Origin: Straminergon stramineum
Taxonomy: Eukaryota > Streptophyta > Bryopsida > Hypnales > Calliergonaceae
Assembly (NCBI GenBank): GCA_963920665.1
Contig: OY987267.1
Span: 18,166,001 to 18,230,000, forward strand
Reading direction: 5' to 3'
Length of the DNA: 64,000 bases
The translations under genes and the position numbers were made by a program. Under the pieces are notes generated by a model. That model saw only the letters and a list, made by a program, of their open reading frames with translations, had not been told where the DNA came from and did not search any database. Positions 62,939-64,000 of the stretch are shown in pieces (the stretch's first letter is position 1; each line of letters opens with the position of its first letter).

Positions 62939-64000
62939 CCAATATTGTAAAGAAGAATTTTCAAAAAAGAAGCAAGGGATGGGGTTCTACTACCACACTT
63001 GGCTATAAGGGTTGGCATGAAAAAATTCTAAAATGGATGCCAAATTTATTGGAAAATTATTTCCCAAGTTTTTTGTATGGAGAAAAAAAGAATAATGCAA
63101 AATATTGATAGAATGTTGATTTTGATAGCCAAATACGGTAGTGACTTTTGGATATACATGCTTGGAAGTACCTTATTATTAGTTTGTATAATGTTTGTAA
63201 AATTCTAAATTTTTGGCTCTCAAAAAAGTGAGAATGTTTGATATGATTAAGAAACATAGCATTGCTATTACATAAGGCTATGACTTTCAAAAATCTAAAA
63301 GTCAAAACAATTATTTATTTAAGCACTAGTTAATCTTTAATAACCTACTTAGCTAGCCATCAACAACTTGCCACATGATACTTAGAAATTTAGACATCAT
63401 AGGTTTAGATTATTTTTGTACAAAATTGATAGTCATGTAATGTACATTGTACATTATATTTAGTGTCAATATCAAACCTAGTTTCTTTTAGGCTATGTCT
63501 TTTACTAAAAATTTATCATTGTACCTACTAACATAGTCTAGTCATTCTATATTGAAGGACTTCTGCAAATTCACCTTGCAAAGACTTTGTTCCCAACAAA
63601 AAATCATAACAATTGCGTAGGTTTAGGGTAATTAATAGACAATATATGATATACTTGAAAATCAATCCCTAATTTCTAATGTGAAACAAACCACACCTAC
63701 ACTAAAACTATGAAATGAGCCACAAAGTATATTGTTGCTTGAAAATTTCTATAAGAATTTCACAAAGTAGATATAAGCCCATTTTCTAAATTCGAGCCAT
63801 GAGTGCCCTAATGAAGCCAAAAAATTATCGATAACATATCTACCTATACGGTACATTTGGTCCCACCCACAGTCGCACCTTCATGCAAAAAAATGTATGT
63901 CTACCGGACTTATCACAACCGCCCTCTTTTCAAAATCTATGCACGCACTAGATCCACCATACGGAGGTTCTAGAAGGAGGTCAATCCGCTCTGGGAAAGC

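Larger units (their letters stand above)
60010..64000. other. AT-rich region downstream of TSR1
   Basis: TSR1 3' UTR probably occupies the first 200-300 bases after 59956. The rest is AT-rich with two hairpin repeats (60545-60854, 62513-62938) and no protein-coding signal. The last roughly 150 bases (from 63850) become more GC-balanced, which may mark the edge of another gene or element beyond the window. Confidence 0.65.

Noticed and set aside
1..64000. CRISPR arrays, operons, phage or bacterial features
   Set aside because: Nothing of the kind was seen; intron-rich genes and telo-boxes show a plant nuclear sequence.

Overview
The window reads as nuclear DNA of a land plant, most probably a moss. 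The protein from the left edge is a cytochrome b5-fused front-end desaturase whose N terminus and body resemble, from memory, moss Δ6-desaturases and the Ceratodon purpureus Δ6-acetylenase much more than any seed-plant protein. The other genes have plant-type GT-AG introns, telo-box promoter motifs and land-plant orthologues. No database search was run, so the species is not fixed.

Four intact or nearly intact genes sit as islands of more balanced base composition in long AT-rich DNA. (1) 1-3834, minus: a Δ6-type fatty acyl desaturase in five coding exons, with the last roughly 20 residues beyond the left edge. (2) 15104-18216, plus: a seven-bladed RCC1-repeat protein with a mitochondrial-type leader, matching RUG3, in six exons and 444 residues. 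(3) 32243-34302, plus: a mitochondrial stomatin-like (SPFH/Band 7) protein in four exons and 427 residues. (4) 51426-59956, plus: TSR1, a 40S ribosome-biogenesis factor, in 21 exons and 811 residues. In genes 2-4 every exon keeps the reading frame, and the summed lengths are exact multiples of three.

The rest is gene-poor (about 5-14.5, 18.2-31, 34.3-51.2 and 60-64 kb) and carries decayed mobile DNA. Legible parts are a three-copy family of short elements with terminal inverted repeats beginning CATTA (14551-14933, 25240-25513, 37211-37490), several unrelated hairpin repeats (2691-2793, 10415-10834, 35981-36245, 60545-60854, 62513-62938), and two opposed polypurine-tract/LTR-like ends (about 42490-42800 and 44560-44900). 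There are also two broken genes: a ribosomal protein eL6 (RPL6) pseudogene on the minus strand at 47058-47627, and an unrecognised frame at 45054-45542 broken by four stops, all explicable as C-to-T changes.

The genes do not form a pathway or operon, as expected in a plant nucleus. Two encode predicted mitochondrial proteins (RUG3-like, stomatin-like). Telo-box motifs lie upstream of RUG3, the stomatin-like gene and TSR1, suggesting growth-linked control. I found no convincing new biological system. The best leads are the small TIR family, one copy of which ends about 170 bp upstream of the RUG3 start, the eL6 pseudogene, and the unidentified decayed frame.
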